This document shows, in pieces, positions 48,179-57,338 of a DNA stretch of 64,000 bases. The stretch's first letter is position 1; every line of letters starts with the position of its first letter. The position numbers were made by a program, and so were the translations under genes. The DNA comes from Streptomyces alanosinicus (GTDB lineage: Bacteria; Actinomycetota; Actinomycetes; Streptomycetales; Streptomycetaceae), in the NCBI RefSeq assembly GCF_014650595.1, contig NZ_BMVG01000001.1, positions 744,001 to 808,000 on the forward strand, read 5' to 3'. Under the pieces are notes generated by a model. That model made no database searches. It saw only the letters and a list, made by a program, of their open reading frames with translations, and was not told the origin of the DNA.

Positions 48179-50002
48179 CTACTCCGCTTGCAGCACCAGC
48201 AGGGCGAGATCGTCCTCGGGCAGGCCGCCGCCGAAGTCGTGCACGAGGCGGCGGATCCTTTCCGCGATCAGCTCGGCGCTGAGCCCGGCGCAGCCGGACA
48301 GGGCGAGGGCGAGCCCGTCGCCGTCGTCGAACTGGCGGGAGCCGGAGCGGCGCTCGGTCACCCCGTCGGTGACGCACAGCAGGCTGTCGCCGGGCCGCAG
48401 GTCCAGGGTCTCGCTGGTGTAGGTCTCGTCCTCGACCACGCCGAGCAGGGTCTGCGGGCGGGCCGCGGTGCGCACGGTGCCGTCGGGGCCGAGCACGAGC
48501 GGCAGCGGGTGGCCGGCGGAGGCCAGAGTGCAGCGGACGCCGCCGTCGTGCGGGGTCAGTTCGCCGTAGAGGAGGGACAGGAAGCGGGTCTGGGGGCCGT
48601 CTCCGGGGGTCACCGGGCGGCCGCCGGCGGCGACCAGGGCACGGGCGGCGGCGTCGGCGGCCTCGGTGGCGTCGTCGAGGAGGAGCTGGTTGAGGCGGTC
48701 GAGGACGTCGGCGACCCGGTAGCCCTCGCGGGCGAGGAGGCGGAGCCAGGGGCGGGCGAGGCCGATCACGACCGCCGCCTCCGGGCCCTTGCCCTGGACG
48801 TCGCCGACGGCGAAGCACCAGCGGCCGTCGCCCGCCGGGAACAGGTCGTAGAAGTCGCCGCTGGGGCCGCCCTTGTCACAGGGCTCGTAGACGAGCGCGC
48901 TGCTCACGCCGGGGATCTCGGCGACCGCGCCGGGCAGCAGGCCGCGCTGCAGGACGGCGCTGATGGTGGCCTGGCGGGCGTACTGGCGCGCCGCGCCGAT
49001 GGCGAGCGCCACCCGGCGGCCGAGATCCTCGACGAGCCCGGTGACCTCGTCGGGGAAGCGCGCGAGCCCGCAGCGGCCGATGACCAGCGTGCCGAGCGGC
49101 CGCCCGCCCGCGATCAGCCGGTACGCCAGCGCCGTACCGTCGGCGCCCTGCGGGCCGAGCGCATCGCCGGGCCACGGGTACGGCTCGGGCCCCGAGCGCA
49201 GCCCCTCGGGCGGACAGGGCGGCTCCTTCTCCAGGGCGCAGCGCAACTCCTCGATGCGGTTCTCGCTGGCGTGCCAGACCCGGTCGGGGCCGCCGCCGAC
49301 GCCGCCGCGCACACTCGCCTCGTCCTCCAGCCACACCGCGCACCAGTCGGCGAGCCGGGGCACGATGAGCTGCCCGGTCAGGGCCGTGACCAGGTTCTCG
49401 TCGAGCTGTCCGGCGAGCAGGTCGGAGGCCTCGGCGAGGAAGGACAGCGCGCCCCGGCCGAGCCAGTCGCGGTCGCCGACGGCACGGTTCGGCTGCGGGG
49501 CGAGATCCTCGGCGACCTGCAGGGCCGCCTCCGGTGCGGCGCCGGGGTCCTCGACGCCGCCCGGGGGCAGCCGCGCCCAGACCGTCTTGGCGCCGGTGCG
49601 GTAGGTGACGCCCCAGGACTCGGCGAGGGTGGTGACCAGCCGCAGGCCGCGCCCGTACTCGGGGGTGTCGTACGCCCCCTCGCCGCCGAGGGGATCGCGC
49701 GGCGCGCGGGAGGGATGCCGGTCGTGCACCTCCACGACGAACGCGCCGTCCTCCTCCAGCCGCCAGTCCACCTCCACGTCCGTACCGGCGTGCACGACGG
49801 CATTGGTGACCAGCTCGCTGACGACGGCCAGGGCGTCGTCGGCGAGCCGGGCCGCGACATCGGGCTCCTCGGCCAGCGCGGCCTGCACCAGCGCGCGGGC
49901 CGCGCCGGGCGCGAGGGGGCTGCCGGGCAGCGTGGCCCGCCCTCGCGCCCCTCGGGCCCGGGGCTCGCTCTCCCGCTGCGTCGGTATGGCCGCCATGTCC
50001 AT
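48179..50002 (-). CDS. PP2C (SpoIIE) phosphatase with anti-sigma kinase-like and GAF-like domains
   Basis: About 607 residues. Order: an RsbW-like ATP-binding domain (about 20-150; N-box VSELVTNAVVHAG, GYD/GRGLRLV), a GAF-like sensory region (about 215-350), and a C-terminal SpoIIE/PP2C phosphatase (about 385-605; GPSGDFYDLF, FAVGDVQGKG and DDLALLVLQ with the metal aspartates). Such proteins control anti-sigma-factor antagonists in Streptomyces partner switching. No ligand or partner gene is adjacent. The start is uncertain between ATG 50002 and ATG 49996. Confidence 0.85.
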   Translation of the reverse strand: MDMAAIPTQRESEPRARGARGRATLPGSPLAPGAARALVQAALAEEPDVAARLADDALAVVSELVTNAVVHAGTDVEVDWRLEEDGAFVVEVHDRHPSRAPRDPLGGEGAYDTPEYGRGLRLVTTLAESWGVTYRTGAKTVWARLPPGGVEDPGAAPEAALQVAEDLAPQPNRAVGDRDWLGRGALSFLAEASDLLAGQLDENLVTALTGQLIVPRLADWCAVWLEDEASVRGGVGGGPDRVWHASENRIEELRCALEKEPPCPPEGLRSGPEPYPWPGDALGPQGADGTALAYRLIAGGRPLGTLVIGRCGLARFPDEVTGLVEDLGRRVALAIGAARQYARQATISAVLQRGLLPGAVAEIPGVSSALVYEPCDKGGPSGDFYDLFPAGDGRWCFAVGDVQGKGPEAAVVIGLARPWLRLLAREGYRVADVLDRLNQLLLDDATEAADAAARALVAAGGRPVTPGDGPQTRFLSLLYGELTPHDGGVRCTLASAGHPLPLVLGPDGTVRTAARPQTLLGVVEDETYTSETLDLRPGDSLLCVTDGVTERRSGSRQFDDGDGLALALSGCAGLSAELIAERIRRLVHDFGGGLPEDDLALLVLQAE

Positions 50003-50100
50003 GCGGCCAGGGTGACAGGCCGGGGGCACTCATAAGCAGGGAGTCATCGAAGTGGCCAGAAGTCGGCAACTTTCGAGCGCCGGTGAGCACAATCTCCCCA

Positions 50101-50167
50101 AGGGGCGCGGGGAACTGCGCGAGCGGCCACGACGGACCCGCAGTTCCCCACGCACGGAGACGCCCCT
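50101..50167 (-). terminator. Repeat-type hairpin terminator after the acyl-CoA ligase
   Basis: AGGGGCG (50101-50107) pairs with CGCCCCT (50161-50167) and, within, GGGGAACTGCG (50109-50119) with CGCAGTTCCCC (50139-50149). The GGGGCGCGGGGAACTGCGCG motif recurs as a dispersed repeat at gene ends in Streptomyces. It directly follows the ligase stop at 50168. Confidence 0.7.
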
Positions 50168-52042
50168 CTACTTCTCCCGCGCCCCGGCGTACATCTCGTC
50201 GATGAGGTGCCGGTACTCCCGCTCCACCACGGGACGCTTGAGCTTCAGACTCGGCGTGATCTCACCGTGCTCCACGTCAAGATCCCGCGGCAGCAGCCGG
50301 AACTTCTTGATCGTCTGCCACTTCTGCAGCCCGGCGTTGAGCTCCCGCACGTACCCGTCGACCATCTCGACCGTCTGCGGCGCGGCGACGATCTCCGCGT
50401 ACGGCCTGCCGCCCAGCCCGTTCTCCTTCGCCCAGTCCACGAGCGCGATCTCGTCCAGGGCGATGAGAGCGGTGCAGTAGTTCCGGTCGGCGCCGTGCAC
50501 CAGGATGTTGGAGACGTACGGGCAGACCGCCTTGAACTGGCCCTCGATCTCGGCCGGGGCGACGTACTTGCCGCCGGAGGTCTTGATGAGGTCCTTCTTG
50601 CGGTCGGTGATGCGCAGATAGCCGTCGGGCGACAGCTCACCGATGTCGCCGGTGTGGAACCAGCCGTCGGACTCCAGCACCTCGGCGGTCTTCTCGGGCA
50701 GTCCGTGGTAGCCCGCCATGATGCCGGGGCCGCGCAGCAGGATCTCGCCGTCGTCGGCGATACGCACCTCCGTGCCGGGCAGCGGCTTGCCGACGGTGCC
50801 GGTGCGGTAGGCCTCGCCGGGGTTGACGAAGGAGGCCGCGGAGGACTCGGTGAGGCCGTAGCCCTCCAGGATGTGGATGCCGGCGCCGGCGAAGAAGTAG
50901 CCGATCTCCGGGGCGAGCGCGGAGGCGCCGGAGACACAGGCGCGCAGCCGGCCGCCGAAGGCCTCACGGAGCTTGGCGTAGACGAGGGTGTCGGCGACCT
51001 TGTGCTTGGCGGCGAGGGCGAAGGGCGCCGAGTGGGTGCCGGTGCGGCGGAAGTTGTCCTGGGTGACCTTGGCGTACTCGCGGGAGACCTCGGCCGCCCA
51101 CTGGAAGATCTTGTACTTGGCCGGGCCGCCCTCACGGGCCTTGGCGGCGACGCCGTTGTAGACCTTCTCGAAGATGCGCGGCACGGCCGCCATGTACGTC
51201 GGCTGCACCACCGGAAGATTCTCGATGATCTTGTCGACGCGGCCGTCGACGGCGGTGACGTGCCCGACCTCGATCTGCCCGGAGGTGAGGACCTTGCCGA
51301 AGACGTGCGCGAGCGGCAGCCACAGGTACTGCACATCCTCGCTGGTGATCAGGCCGGTCGCGGCGATGGCCCGCGCCATGTACGCCCAGTTGTCGTGCGG
51401 CAGCCGCACGCCCTTGGGGCGGCCGGTGGTGCCCGAGGTGTAGATGAGGGTGGCGAGCTGGTCCCGGGTGATCGCGCCGACCCGCTCCTTGATCAGCTCG
51501 GGGTGCTTCTCCAGGTAGGCGGCGCCGCGCCGCTCCAGCTCGGCGAGCGTGATCACCCAGTCGTCCGCCTCGACGCCGGCCGGGTCGATGACGACGACCT
51601 TGGCGAGGTCGGACAGCTCGGCGCGCTTCTCGACGGCCTTGGCGGCCTGGGCCGCGTCCTCGGCGATCAGCACCCGGCTCTCGGAGTCGGAGAGGATGAA
51701 GGCCGACTCGTCCGAGTTGGTCTGCGGGTAGATGGTGGTGGTCGCGCCGCCGGCGCACATGATGCCGAGGTCGGCGAGGAGCCACTCGACACGGGTGGAG
51801 GAGGCGAGGGCCACCCGCTGCTCGGGCTGCACGCCCAGTTCCACGAGGCCGGCCGCGATCGCGTACACCCGGTCGGCCGCCTGGGCCCAGCTGAGCGACT
51901 TCCAGTCGTCGGGGCCCTGCCCGGAGGCCGGGAGCACCGGGTAGCGATAGGCCTCGGCGTCCGGTGTGGCCGCCACGCGCTCCAGGAAGAGGGCCGCCAC
52001 GGACGGCGGACGGTTCTCGATCAGGGTCTGTGTGTCGCTCAC
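50168..52042 (-). CDS. Long-chain acyl-CoA ligase (FadD-like)
   Basis: 624-residue AMP-forming ligase. The ATP/AMP motif YTSGTTGRPKG (about residue 200), YGLTESS and the C-terminal GWFHTGDIG and DRKKDLIKTSGGK core with the catalytic lysine are intact. Long-chain fatty acid substrate is inferred from similarity in length and motifs to FadD. GTG start. The upstream 272 bp carries a palindrome (52133-52147) that may be an operator. The 52043-52314 interval otherwise has no gene. Confidence 0.9.
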   Translation of the reverse strand: MSDTQTLIENRPPSVAALFLERVAATPDAEAYRYPVLPASGQGPDDWKSLSWAQAADRVYAIAAGLVELGVQPEQRVALASSTRVEWLLADLGIMCAGGATTTIYPQTNSDESAFILSDSESRVLIAEDAAQAAKAVEKRAELSDLAKVVVIDPAGVEADDWVITLAELERRGAAYLEKHPELIKERVGAITRDQLATLIYTSGTTGRPKGVRLPHDNWAYMARAIAATGLITSEDVQYLWLPLAHVFGKVLTSGQIEVGHVTAVDGRVDKIIENLPVVQPTYMAAVPRIFEKVYNGVAAKAREGGPAKYKIFQWAAEVSREYAKVTQDNFRRTGTHSAPFALAAKHKVADTLVYAKLREAFGGRLRACVSGASALAPEIGYFFAGAGIHILEGYGLTESSAASFVNPGEAYRTGTVGKPLPGTEVRIADDGEILLRGPGIMAGYHGLPEKTAEVLESDGWFHTGDIGELSPDGYLRITDRKKDLIKTSGGKYVAPAEIEGQFKAVCPYVSNILVHGADRNYCTALIALDEIALVDWAKENGLGGRPYAEIVAAPQTVEMVDGYVRELNAGLQKWQTIKKFRLLPRDLDVEHGEITPSLKLKRPVVEREYRHLIDEMYAGAREK

Positions 52043-52090
52043 GACATCCTCCGGGGCCCGCGACGGTGCGGCTGTGCTCGGTGCGGCTGG

Positions 52091-52147
52091 ATTAACTCAC
52101 GGTGGCAGTTCGCGCTGCTGATTCGCTGTTGTTTAACTCGCGAGTAA
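52091..52147. promoter_or_regulatory. Palindrome and half-site upstream of the acyl-CoA ligase
   Basis: TTAACTCGCGAGTAA (52133-52147) contains the perfect 8-bp palindrome CTCGCGAG and near-symmetric flanks; ATTAACTCACGG at 52091-52102 repeats the half-site. It lies about 90 bp upstream of the ligase start. Such sites suit a TetR-like lipid-responsive repressor, which is inference. Confidence 0.45.
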
Positions 52148-52314
52148 CTATCAAGCAGGGATCAGAGTAAGCCGCGACCGGCCGCTGCGTAAGGGGCATC
52201 GGCCTGTCACTTTCCACGGAGAGCGACGCTACGCACGCGTAGGGGCCCGCCGCGCTTTCGCACGACAGGCCCCCCTGTGTCCGGGTTACGGCCGCAACCC
52301 GCCGTTACCGCTGG

Positions 52315-54189
52315 TTACTTCTTGCCCTTGGCCGACCCCGCGCTGTCATCGCTCGACAGGACGGCGATGAAGGCCTCCTGCGGAACCTCCACGGAACCCA
52401 CCATCTTCATCCGCTTCTTGCCTTCCTTCTGCTTCTCCAGCAGCTTCCGCTTACGGGAGATGTCACCGCCGTAGCACTTGGCGAGGACGTCCTTGCGGAT
52501 GGCACGGATGGTCTCGCGGGCGATGACCCGGGAGCCGATGGCGGCCTGGACCGGCACCTCGAAGGCCTGCCGCGGGATCAGCTCCTTGAGCTTGGCGACG
52601 AGCCGTACGCCGTACGCGTACGCCTGGTCCTTGTGGGTGATCGCCGAGAAGGCGTCCACCTTGTCGCCGTGCAGCAGGATGTCGACCTTGACCAGGGAGC
52701 TGGTCTGCTCGCCGGTGGGCTCGTAGTCCAGGGAGGCGTAGCCGCGGGTCTTGGACTTCAGCTGGTCGAAGAAGTCGAAGACGATCTCCGCGAGAGGCAG
52801 CGTGTAGCGGATCTCGACCCGGTCCTCGGAGAGGTAGTCCATACCGAGCAGGGTGCCGCGCCGGGTCTGGCACAGCTCCATGATCGCGCCGATGAACTCG
52901 GTGGGCGCGAGGATGGTGGCCCGTACGACGGGCTCGTACACCTCGTTGATCTTGCCCTCGGGGAACTCGCTCGGGTTGGTGACCGTGAACTCGGTCCCGT
53001 CCTCCATGACCACGCGGTAGACCACGTTGGGCGCGGTGGCGATCAGATCGAGGCCGAACTCGCGCTCCAGGCGCTCCCGGACCACATCCAGGTGCAGCAG
53101 ACCGAGGAAGCCGACGCGGAAGCCGAAGCCGAGGGCGGCGGAGGTCTCCGGTTCGTACACCAGCGCCGCGTCGTTCAGCTGGAGCTTGTCCAGGGCCTCG
53201 CGCAGCTCGGGGTAGTCGGAGCCGTCGAGCGGATACAGACCCGAGAAGACCATCGGCTTCGGGTCCTTGTACCCGCCGAGGGCTTCCGTCGCCCCCTTGT
53301 GCTGGCTGGTGACCGTGTCACCGACCTTGGACTGGCGGACGTCCTTCACACCGGTGATGAGGTAGCCCACCTCGCCGACGCCGAGGCCGTCGGCCGGCAG
53401 CATCTCGGGCGAGCTGACGCCGATCTCCAGCAGCTCGTGGGTGGCGCCGGTGGACATCATCCTGATGCGCTCGCGCCTGTTGAGCTGGCCGTCGATGACA
53501 CGGACGTACGTCACGACACCGCGGTAGGAGTCATAGACGGAGTCGAAGATCATCGCGCGGGCGGGGGCGTCGGCGACACCGACCGGGGCCGGGATCTCCC
53601 TGACGACCTTGTCCAGCAGCGCGTCGACGCCGAGACCGGTCTTGGCCGAGACCTTCAGCACGTCGGACGGGTCGCACCCGACGAGGTTGGCCAGCTCCTC
53701 GGCGAACTTCTCGGGCTGGGCCGCGGGAAGGTCGATCTTGTTGAGCACGGGGATGATCGTGAGGTCGTTCTCCATCGCCAGGTAGAGGTTGGCGAGGGTC
53801 TGCGCCTCGATGCCCTGGGCGGCGTCGACGAGGAGGATGGTCCCCTCACAGGCGGCGAGCGACCGCGAGACCTCGTAGGTGAAGTCGACGTGACCCGGGG
53901 TGTCGATCATGTTGAGGATGTGGGTCGTGCCCTGGTCGGGGCCCTCGGTCGGGGCCCAGGGCAGACGCACCGCCTGGGACTTGATCGTGATGCCGCGCTC
54001 GCGCTCGATGTCCATCCGGTCGAGGTACTGAGCACGCATCTGCCGCTGCTCGACCACACCGGTCAGCTGGAGCATCCGGTCGGCGAGTGTGGACTTGCCG
54101 TGGTCGATGTGCGCGATGATGCAGAAATTGCGGATCAGAGCCGGGGCGGTACGGCTCGGCTCGGGCACATGGTTAGGGGTCGCGGGCAC
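52315..54189 (-). CDS. lepA: Elongation factor 4
   Basis: 624-residue translational GTPase. G1 is [10 protein letters not shown]3 DTPGH, G4 NKID, and the C-terminal LepA-specific domain ends near the [17 protein letters not shown] basic stretch. The GTG at 54189 gives [14 protein letters not shown], the usual Streptomyces N-terminus, with AGGA about 9 nt upstream; an ATG at 54249 would extend it. Divergent from rpsT. Confidence 0.95.
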   Translation of the reverse strand: MPATPNHVPEPSRTAPALIRNFCIIAHIDHGKSTLADRMLQLTGVVEQRQMRAQYLDRMDIERERGITIKSQAVRLPWAPTEGPDQGTTHILNMIDTPGHVDFTYEVSRSLAACEGTILLVDAAQGIEAQTLANLYLAMENDLTIIPVLNKIDLPAAQPEKFAEELANLVGCDPSDVLKVSAKTGLGVDALLDKVVREIPAPVGVADAPARAMIFDSVYDSYRGVVTYVRVIDGQLNRRERIRMMSTGATHELLEIGVSSPEMLPADGLGVGEVGYLITGVKDVRQSKVGDTVTSQHKGATEALGGYKDPKPMVFSGLYPLDGSDYPELREALDKLQLNDAALVYEPETSAALGFGFRVGFLGLLHLDVVRERLEREFGLDLIATAPNVVYRVVMEDGTEFTVTNPSEFPEGKINEVYEPVVRATILAPTEFIGAIMELCQTRRGTLLGMDYLSEDRVEIRYTLPLAEIVFDFFDQLKSKTRGYASLDYEPTGEQTSSLVKVDILLHGDKVDAFSAITHKDQAYAYGVRLVAKLKELIPRQAFEVPVQAAIGSRVIARETIRAIRKDVLAKCYGGDISRKRKLLEKQKEGKKRMKMVGSVEVPQEAFIAVLSSDDSAGSAKGKK

Positions 54190-54278
54190 GCAGGGTCCTG
54201 TCTCTTGAGGCGCCTTATGCCTCGGGTCGGATCGATACGTAGTCTCCATGGTCCCACGGGGAGCGACCGAGGACCGTT

Positions 54279-54308
54279 TTGGGCCGCTCGCAGGGCCACT
54301 GGTACTGT
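54279..54308 (+). promoter_or_regulatory. rpsT promoter
   Basis: TTGGGC (54279-54284) and TACTGT (54303-54308) with an 18-bp spacer sit about 108 bp before the rpsT start. The leader of about 100 nt has room for the known S20-type autoregulation, but no structure is evident. Confidence 0.5.
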
Positions 54309-54415
54309 AGATGGCTGCGCCTCATGCCCTCTCAGCGCGAGGCGCGTCAGAGAAATTTTGGATCACCGGTACGGGACCCGTGCGGCCCCGCACCAGAACC
54401 TGAAAAGGCTCCTTC

Positions 54416-54682
54416 GTGGCGAACATCAAGTCCCAGATCAAGCGGATCAAGACCAACGAGAAGGCTCGGCTGCGCAACAAGGCCGTCAAGTCCTCCCTGA
54501 AGACCGCGATCCGCAAGGCCCGTGAGGCCGCTGCCTCGGGTGACGTCGAGAAGGCCACCGAGCTGCAGCGCGCTGCCGCGCGTGCGCTCGACAAGGCCGT
54601 CTCCAAGGGCGTCATCCACAAGAACCAGGCCGCCAACAAGAAGTCGGCGCTTGCTTCCAAGGTCACGTCCCTCAAGGGCTGA
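54416..54682 (+). CDS. rpsT: 30S ribosomal protein S20
   Basis: 88 residues, lysine-rich, [21 protein letters not shown] at the N-terminus. Binds 16S rRNA. GTG start at 54416. It stands alone between lepA and holA as in other actinobacteria; the 306 bp beyond hold a hairpin (54810-54859) and short direct repeats (54860-54960). Confidence 0.97.
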   Translation: MANIKSQIKRIKTNEKARLRNKAVKSSLKTAIRKAREAAASGDVEKATELQRAAARALDKAVSKGVIHKNQAANKKSALASKVTSLKG

Positions 54683-54809
54683 GCTTTCCCTCTGATCTGA
54701 CCGCCGGAAGGACCCAGAGCGGGCCCTCTCTCATCCGCTCCCGTCCGGCACCCCGAGCCTGTACGCGGCCTGCGTTCGCCACGCGGGTACGGGCTCACCG
54801 ATCGTGAAC

Positions 54810-54859
54810 CGAAAGCCCCGGTATCCCTCCCTTCCCCAGGGCGGGCATCGGGGCTTTCG
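54810..54859 (+). terminator. Hairpin downstream of rpsT
   Basis: CGAAAGCCCCG and CGGGGCTTTCG form a perfect 11-bp stem with a 28-nt loop that has some secondary pairing. It lies 128 nt after rpsT and is a plausible terminator, symmetrical enough to act in both directions. Confidence 0.6.
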
Positions 54860-54960
54860 CCTGCCTGCGTGGCGCCTGCCCGCGTAGGGCTTGTCCTGCC
54901 TGCGTGGCGCCTGCCCGCGTAGGGCCTGTCCTGCCCGCGTAGGGTCTTCCTGCGTAGGGA
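54860..54960. repeat. Tandem 35-bp direct repeat between rpsT and holA
   Basis: Two 35-bp copies (54860-54894 and 54895-54929, one mismatch) with the core CCCGCGTAGGGC and two partial copies follow up to 54960. A CCCGCGTCCGCGAGAC repeat at 54966 recurs at 54993, within the last codons of holA. No gene is seen in this stretch. Confidence 0.75.
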
Positions 54961-54989
54961 GGTCCGCCCGCGTCCGCGAGACGGGGCGG

Positions 54990-55979
54990 TTACCCGCGTC
55001 CGCGAGACCGGGCGGCGCGGGCGATCACCACAACGGCCTTCTCCAAGGCGTACTCGGGGTCATCGCCGCCGCCCTTCACACCCGCGTCGGCCTCGGCGAC
55101 GGCCCGCATCGCCACCGCGACCCCGTCCGGCGTCCACCCCCGCATCTGCTGCCGCACCCGATCGATCTTCCACGGCGGCATCCCCAGCTCCCGCGCCAGA
55201 TCGGCCGGCCGCCCGCCCCGGGCCGACGACAGCTTCCCGATCGCCCGCACCCCCTGCGCCAGCGCGCTGGTGATCATCACCGGCGCCACTCCCGTCGCCA
55301 GCGACCATCTGAGGGCCTCCAGCGCCTCTGCCGTACGCCCCTCCACGGCCCGGTCAGCGACCGTGAAGCTGGAGGCCTCGGCCCGGCCGGTGTAGTACCG
55401 CCCGACGACCGCCTCATCGATCGTCCCTTCCACGTCGGCGACCAGCTGGGAGGCCGCCGAGGCCAGCTCCCGCAGATCGCTGCCGATGGCGTCGCACAGC
55501 GCCTGGCACGCCTCGGGCGTGGCCGACCGCCCGAACGAGCGGAACTCGCCCCGCACGAAGGCCAGCCGGTCCGCGGGCTTGGTCATCTTCGGGCAGGCCA
55601 CCTCCCGCGCTCCCGCCTTGCGCGCGGCATCCAGCAGCCCCTTGCCCTTGGCCCCGCCCGCGTGCAGCAGCACGAGCGTGATCTCCTCGGCGGGCGCCCC
55701 GAGATACGCCTTCACGTCCTTGACCGTGTCGGCGGACAGGTCCTGCGCATTGCGTACGACCACGACTTTGCGCTCGGCGAAGAGCGAGGGACTGGTGAGC
55801 TCGGCGAGTGTGCCGGGCTGCAACTGGTCCGGGGTGAGGTCGCGTACGTCCGTGTCGGCGTCGGCGGCTCTGGCGGCGGCCACCACCTCCTGCACGGCAC
55901 GGTCGAGCAGGAGGTCCTCCTGGCCCACGGCGAGTGTCACCGGGGCGAGAGGGTCGTCATTCGCAGTCTTCCTGGCCAT
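54990..55979 (-). CDS. holA: DNA polymerase III subunit delta
   Basis: 329-residue clamp-loader delta subunit. The VTLAVGQEDLLLDRAVQEVVAAAR N-terminus and the three-domain length fit the family. Stands alone on the minus strand. Its last codons (ARSRGRG) lie in a short duplication that continues beyond the stop. Confidence 0.93.
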   Translation of the reverse strand: MARKTANDDPLAPVTLAVGQEDLLLDRAVQEVVAAARAADADTDVRDLTPDQLQPGTLAELTSPSLFAERKVVVVRNAQDLSADTVKDVKAYLGAPAEEITLVLLHAGGAKGKGLLDAARKAGAREVACPKMTKPADRLAFVRGEFRSFGRSATPEACQALCDAIGSDLRELASAASQLVADVEGTIDEAVVGRYYTGRAEASSFTVADRAVEGRTAEALEALRWSLATGVAPVMITSALAQGVRAIGKLSSARGGRPADLARELGMPPWKIDRVRQQMRGWTPDGVAVAMRAVAEADAGVKGGGDDPEYALEKAVVVIARAARSRGRG

Positions 55980-56057
55980 CGCCTAAAGCATCCCACGCGG
56001 CACTGACAACGAGTCCGCCCGCACACCCCGAGCGGTCCCGGAACGCCCCCGGAGTCC

Positions 56058-56116
56058 GTCTCGGGGATCCGTCTCGGGGATCCGTCTCGGGGATCCGTCT
56101 CGGGGATCCGTCTCGG
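56058..56116. repeat. 13-bp tandem repeat
   Basis: Four perfect copies of GTCTCGGGGATCC (56058-56109) and half a fifth lie between the holA start and the small unknown gene. The unit is itself partly palindromic. Likely variable in copy number. Confidence 0.85.
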
Positions 56117-56127
56117 CGGCGCTGCTG

Positions 56128-56373
56128 TCACGGCTCCTCGCGCCAGCCGTCCCACTTCCCGGCGAACTCGTCCAGCTCCGCCGGGTCCAGCCGCTCGTCC
56201 TCGTCGCGCAGGAGGACCAGCCACTGCGCGTCCTCGGCGTCGTCCTCGCCCGCCAGCGCGTCCCGCACGAGCCGGGGCTCCTCGGCCAGGCCGAACCGCT
56301 CTCCGAGCGCCTCGGCCGCCTCCTCCGCGGCCTCCCGGTCGGGCAGCACCAGTACATGTCTCACATCGCTCAC
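56128..56373 (-). CDS. Small acidic protein of unknown function
   Basis: 81 residues, VSDVRHVLVLPDREAAEEAAEALGERFG and a C-terminal DPAELDEFAGKWDGWREEP. About a third of the residues are Asp or Glu. GTG 56373 has GGAG about 13 nt upstream. Composition and GC-rich third positions support coding; a larger frame from 56634 would run into an inverted-repeat element and is not accepted. Unknown function. Confidence 0.6.
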   Translation of the reverse strand: MSDVRHVLVLPDREAAEEAAEALGERFGLAEEPRLVRDALAGEDDAEDAQWLVLLRDEDERLDPAELDEFAGKWDGWREEP

Positions 56374-56435
56374 GGCCCCATTCTCCGGCACCGCCGGCAC
56401 CGCCCGAGAACCGAACTGCCAGGCCGGGACAGGGC

Positions 56436-56641
56436 CTAGGGCGTGTTGCGAAAGTCCCGTCGTCCGCCCGGAGGGCGGGCCGAGCGGCGTCTGGTGCGTG
56501 CTCTGGGGGTCCCCCCGGCCGGAGGCTGGGGGAGTGCCGGGCGAAAGCCCTCGTACTGGTTGTACGTGGGTTTTCGCCCGGTGCGGCGAGAGTGCGTGCC
56601 AGACGCCGGGCGGCAGGCGGGACTTTCGCAACACGCCCTAG
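56436..56641. mobile_element. 206-bp non-autonomous inverted-repeat element (MITE-like)
   Basis: Terminal inverted repeats of 24 bp are perfect: the left begins CTAGGGCGTGTTGCGAAAGT at 56436 and the right ends with its complement at 56641. Inside, a second imperfect palindrome (GGCGTCTGG...CCAGACGCC) extends the arms, so the whole single strand can fold back. No transposase is encoded. The apparent open frames over it (starting MLRKSR on both strands) are typical false genes seen over this repeat in Streptomyces. It separates the small unknown gene from the YceI gene. Confidence 0.85.
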
Positions 56642-56678
56642 GGGCGCCCGGATCAGACCGTGGGCGCGATCGCCCGGG

Positions 56679-57317
56679 TCAGGCCCTGGGCACGATCTGC
56701 ACGTCGAGGTCGACGCGGATGCTCGACCCGACGACCGCGATGCCCTGCGCCGGCATGGACTGCCAGCTGACCGTGAAGTCGTCCCGGTGCAGCTCGGTGG
56801 TGACCCGGCAGGCCGCCCGCACCTCGCCCTCCATGCCGTTGCCGAGCCCGAGGTACTCGGTGTCGAGGGTGACCGTACGGGTCACGCCACGCAGTGACAG
56901 CGCGCCGGTGACCGCCCAGCGGCCGCCGCCCCTGTGCACGAACCGGTCCCCGTAGAGCTCCAGCGTCGGAAACCGCCGCACGTCCAGGAAGTCCGCCGAC
57001 CGCAGATGGTCGTCCCACATCCGCATGCCCGTGTCGACGGACGCCGCGTCGATCACCACATGCATCGCCGACCGCTCCATCCGCTCGGCGGTCCGCACCA
57101 CCCCGGCGAAGGACGCGAACCGTCCATGGATCCGTGCCGGCCCGATGTGCCACGCCGTGAAGGCGATCGAGCAGTGCGCGGACTCCGTCTCCCAGTCGCC
57201 CGGAGCCGACGGCTCCGGCGGACGGGCGATCCGGAGCGTCACATCACCCAGCGAGGCGAGCGCGTTCTCGCCGACCCGGCCACGATCCTGGGGCCCATGG
57301 TGTCGCTGACCACTCAT
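56679..57317 (-). CDS. YceI-family protein
   Basis: 212 residues of the lipocalin-like YceI fold (WETESAHCSIAFTAWHIGPARIHGRFASFAG, then LRSADFLDVRRFPTL and GALSLRGVTRTVTL). Members bind isoprenoids or amphipathic compounds. No signal peptide, so it is cytoplasmic, as in many actinobacteria. ATG 57317. Confidence 0.9.
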   Translation of the reverse strand: MSGQRHHGPQDRGRVGENALASLGDVTLRIARPPEPSAPGDWETESAHCSIAFTAWHIGPARIHGRFASFAGVVRTAERMERSAMHVVIDAASVDTGMRMWDDHLRSADFLDVRRFPTLELYGDRFVHRGGGRWAVTGALSLRGVTRTVTLDTEYLGLGNGMEGEVRAACRVTTELHRDDFTVSWQSMPAQGIAVVGSSIRVDLDVQIVPRA

Positions 57318-57338
57318 ATGCGCCGCATCTGAGCAGCA

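Noticed and set aside
52201..52271. GGCCTGTC ... GACAGGCC inverted repeat between the acyl-CoA ligase and lepA
   Set aside because: Only 8-bp arms separated by 55 bases; too weak to call an element, though it resembles the ends of repeats elsewhere in the window.
56443..56955. Open frame starting MLRKSRRPPGG and its minus-strand twin starting MLRKSRLPPG
   Set aside because: Both lie in the 206-bp inverted-repeat element and owe their existence to the repeat. Such frames are common false genes over Streptomyces repeats.
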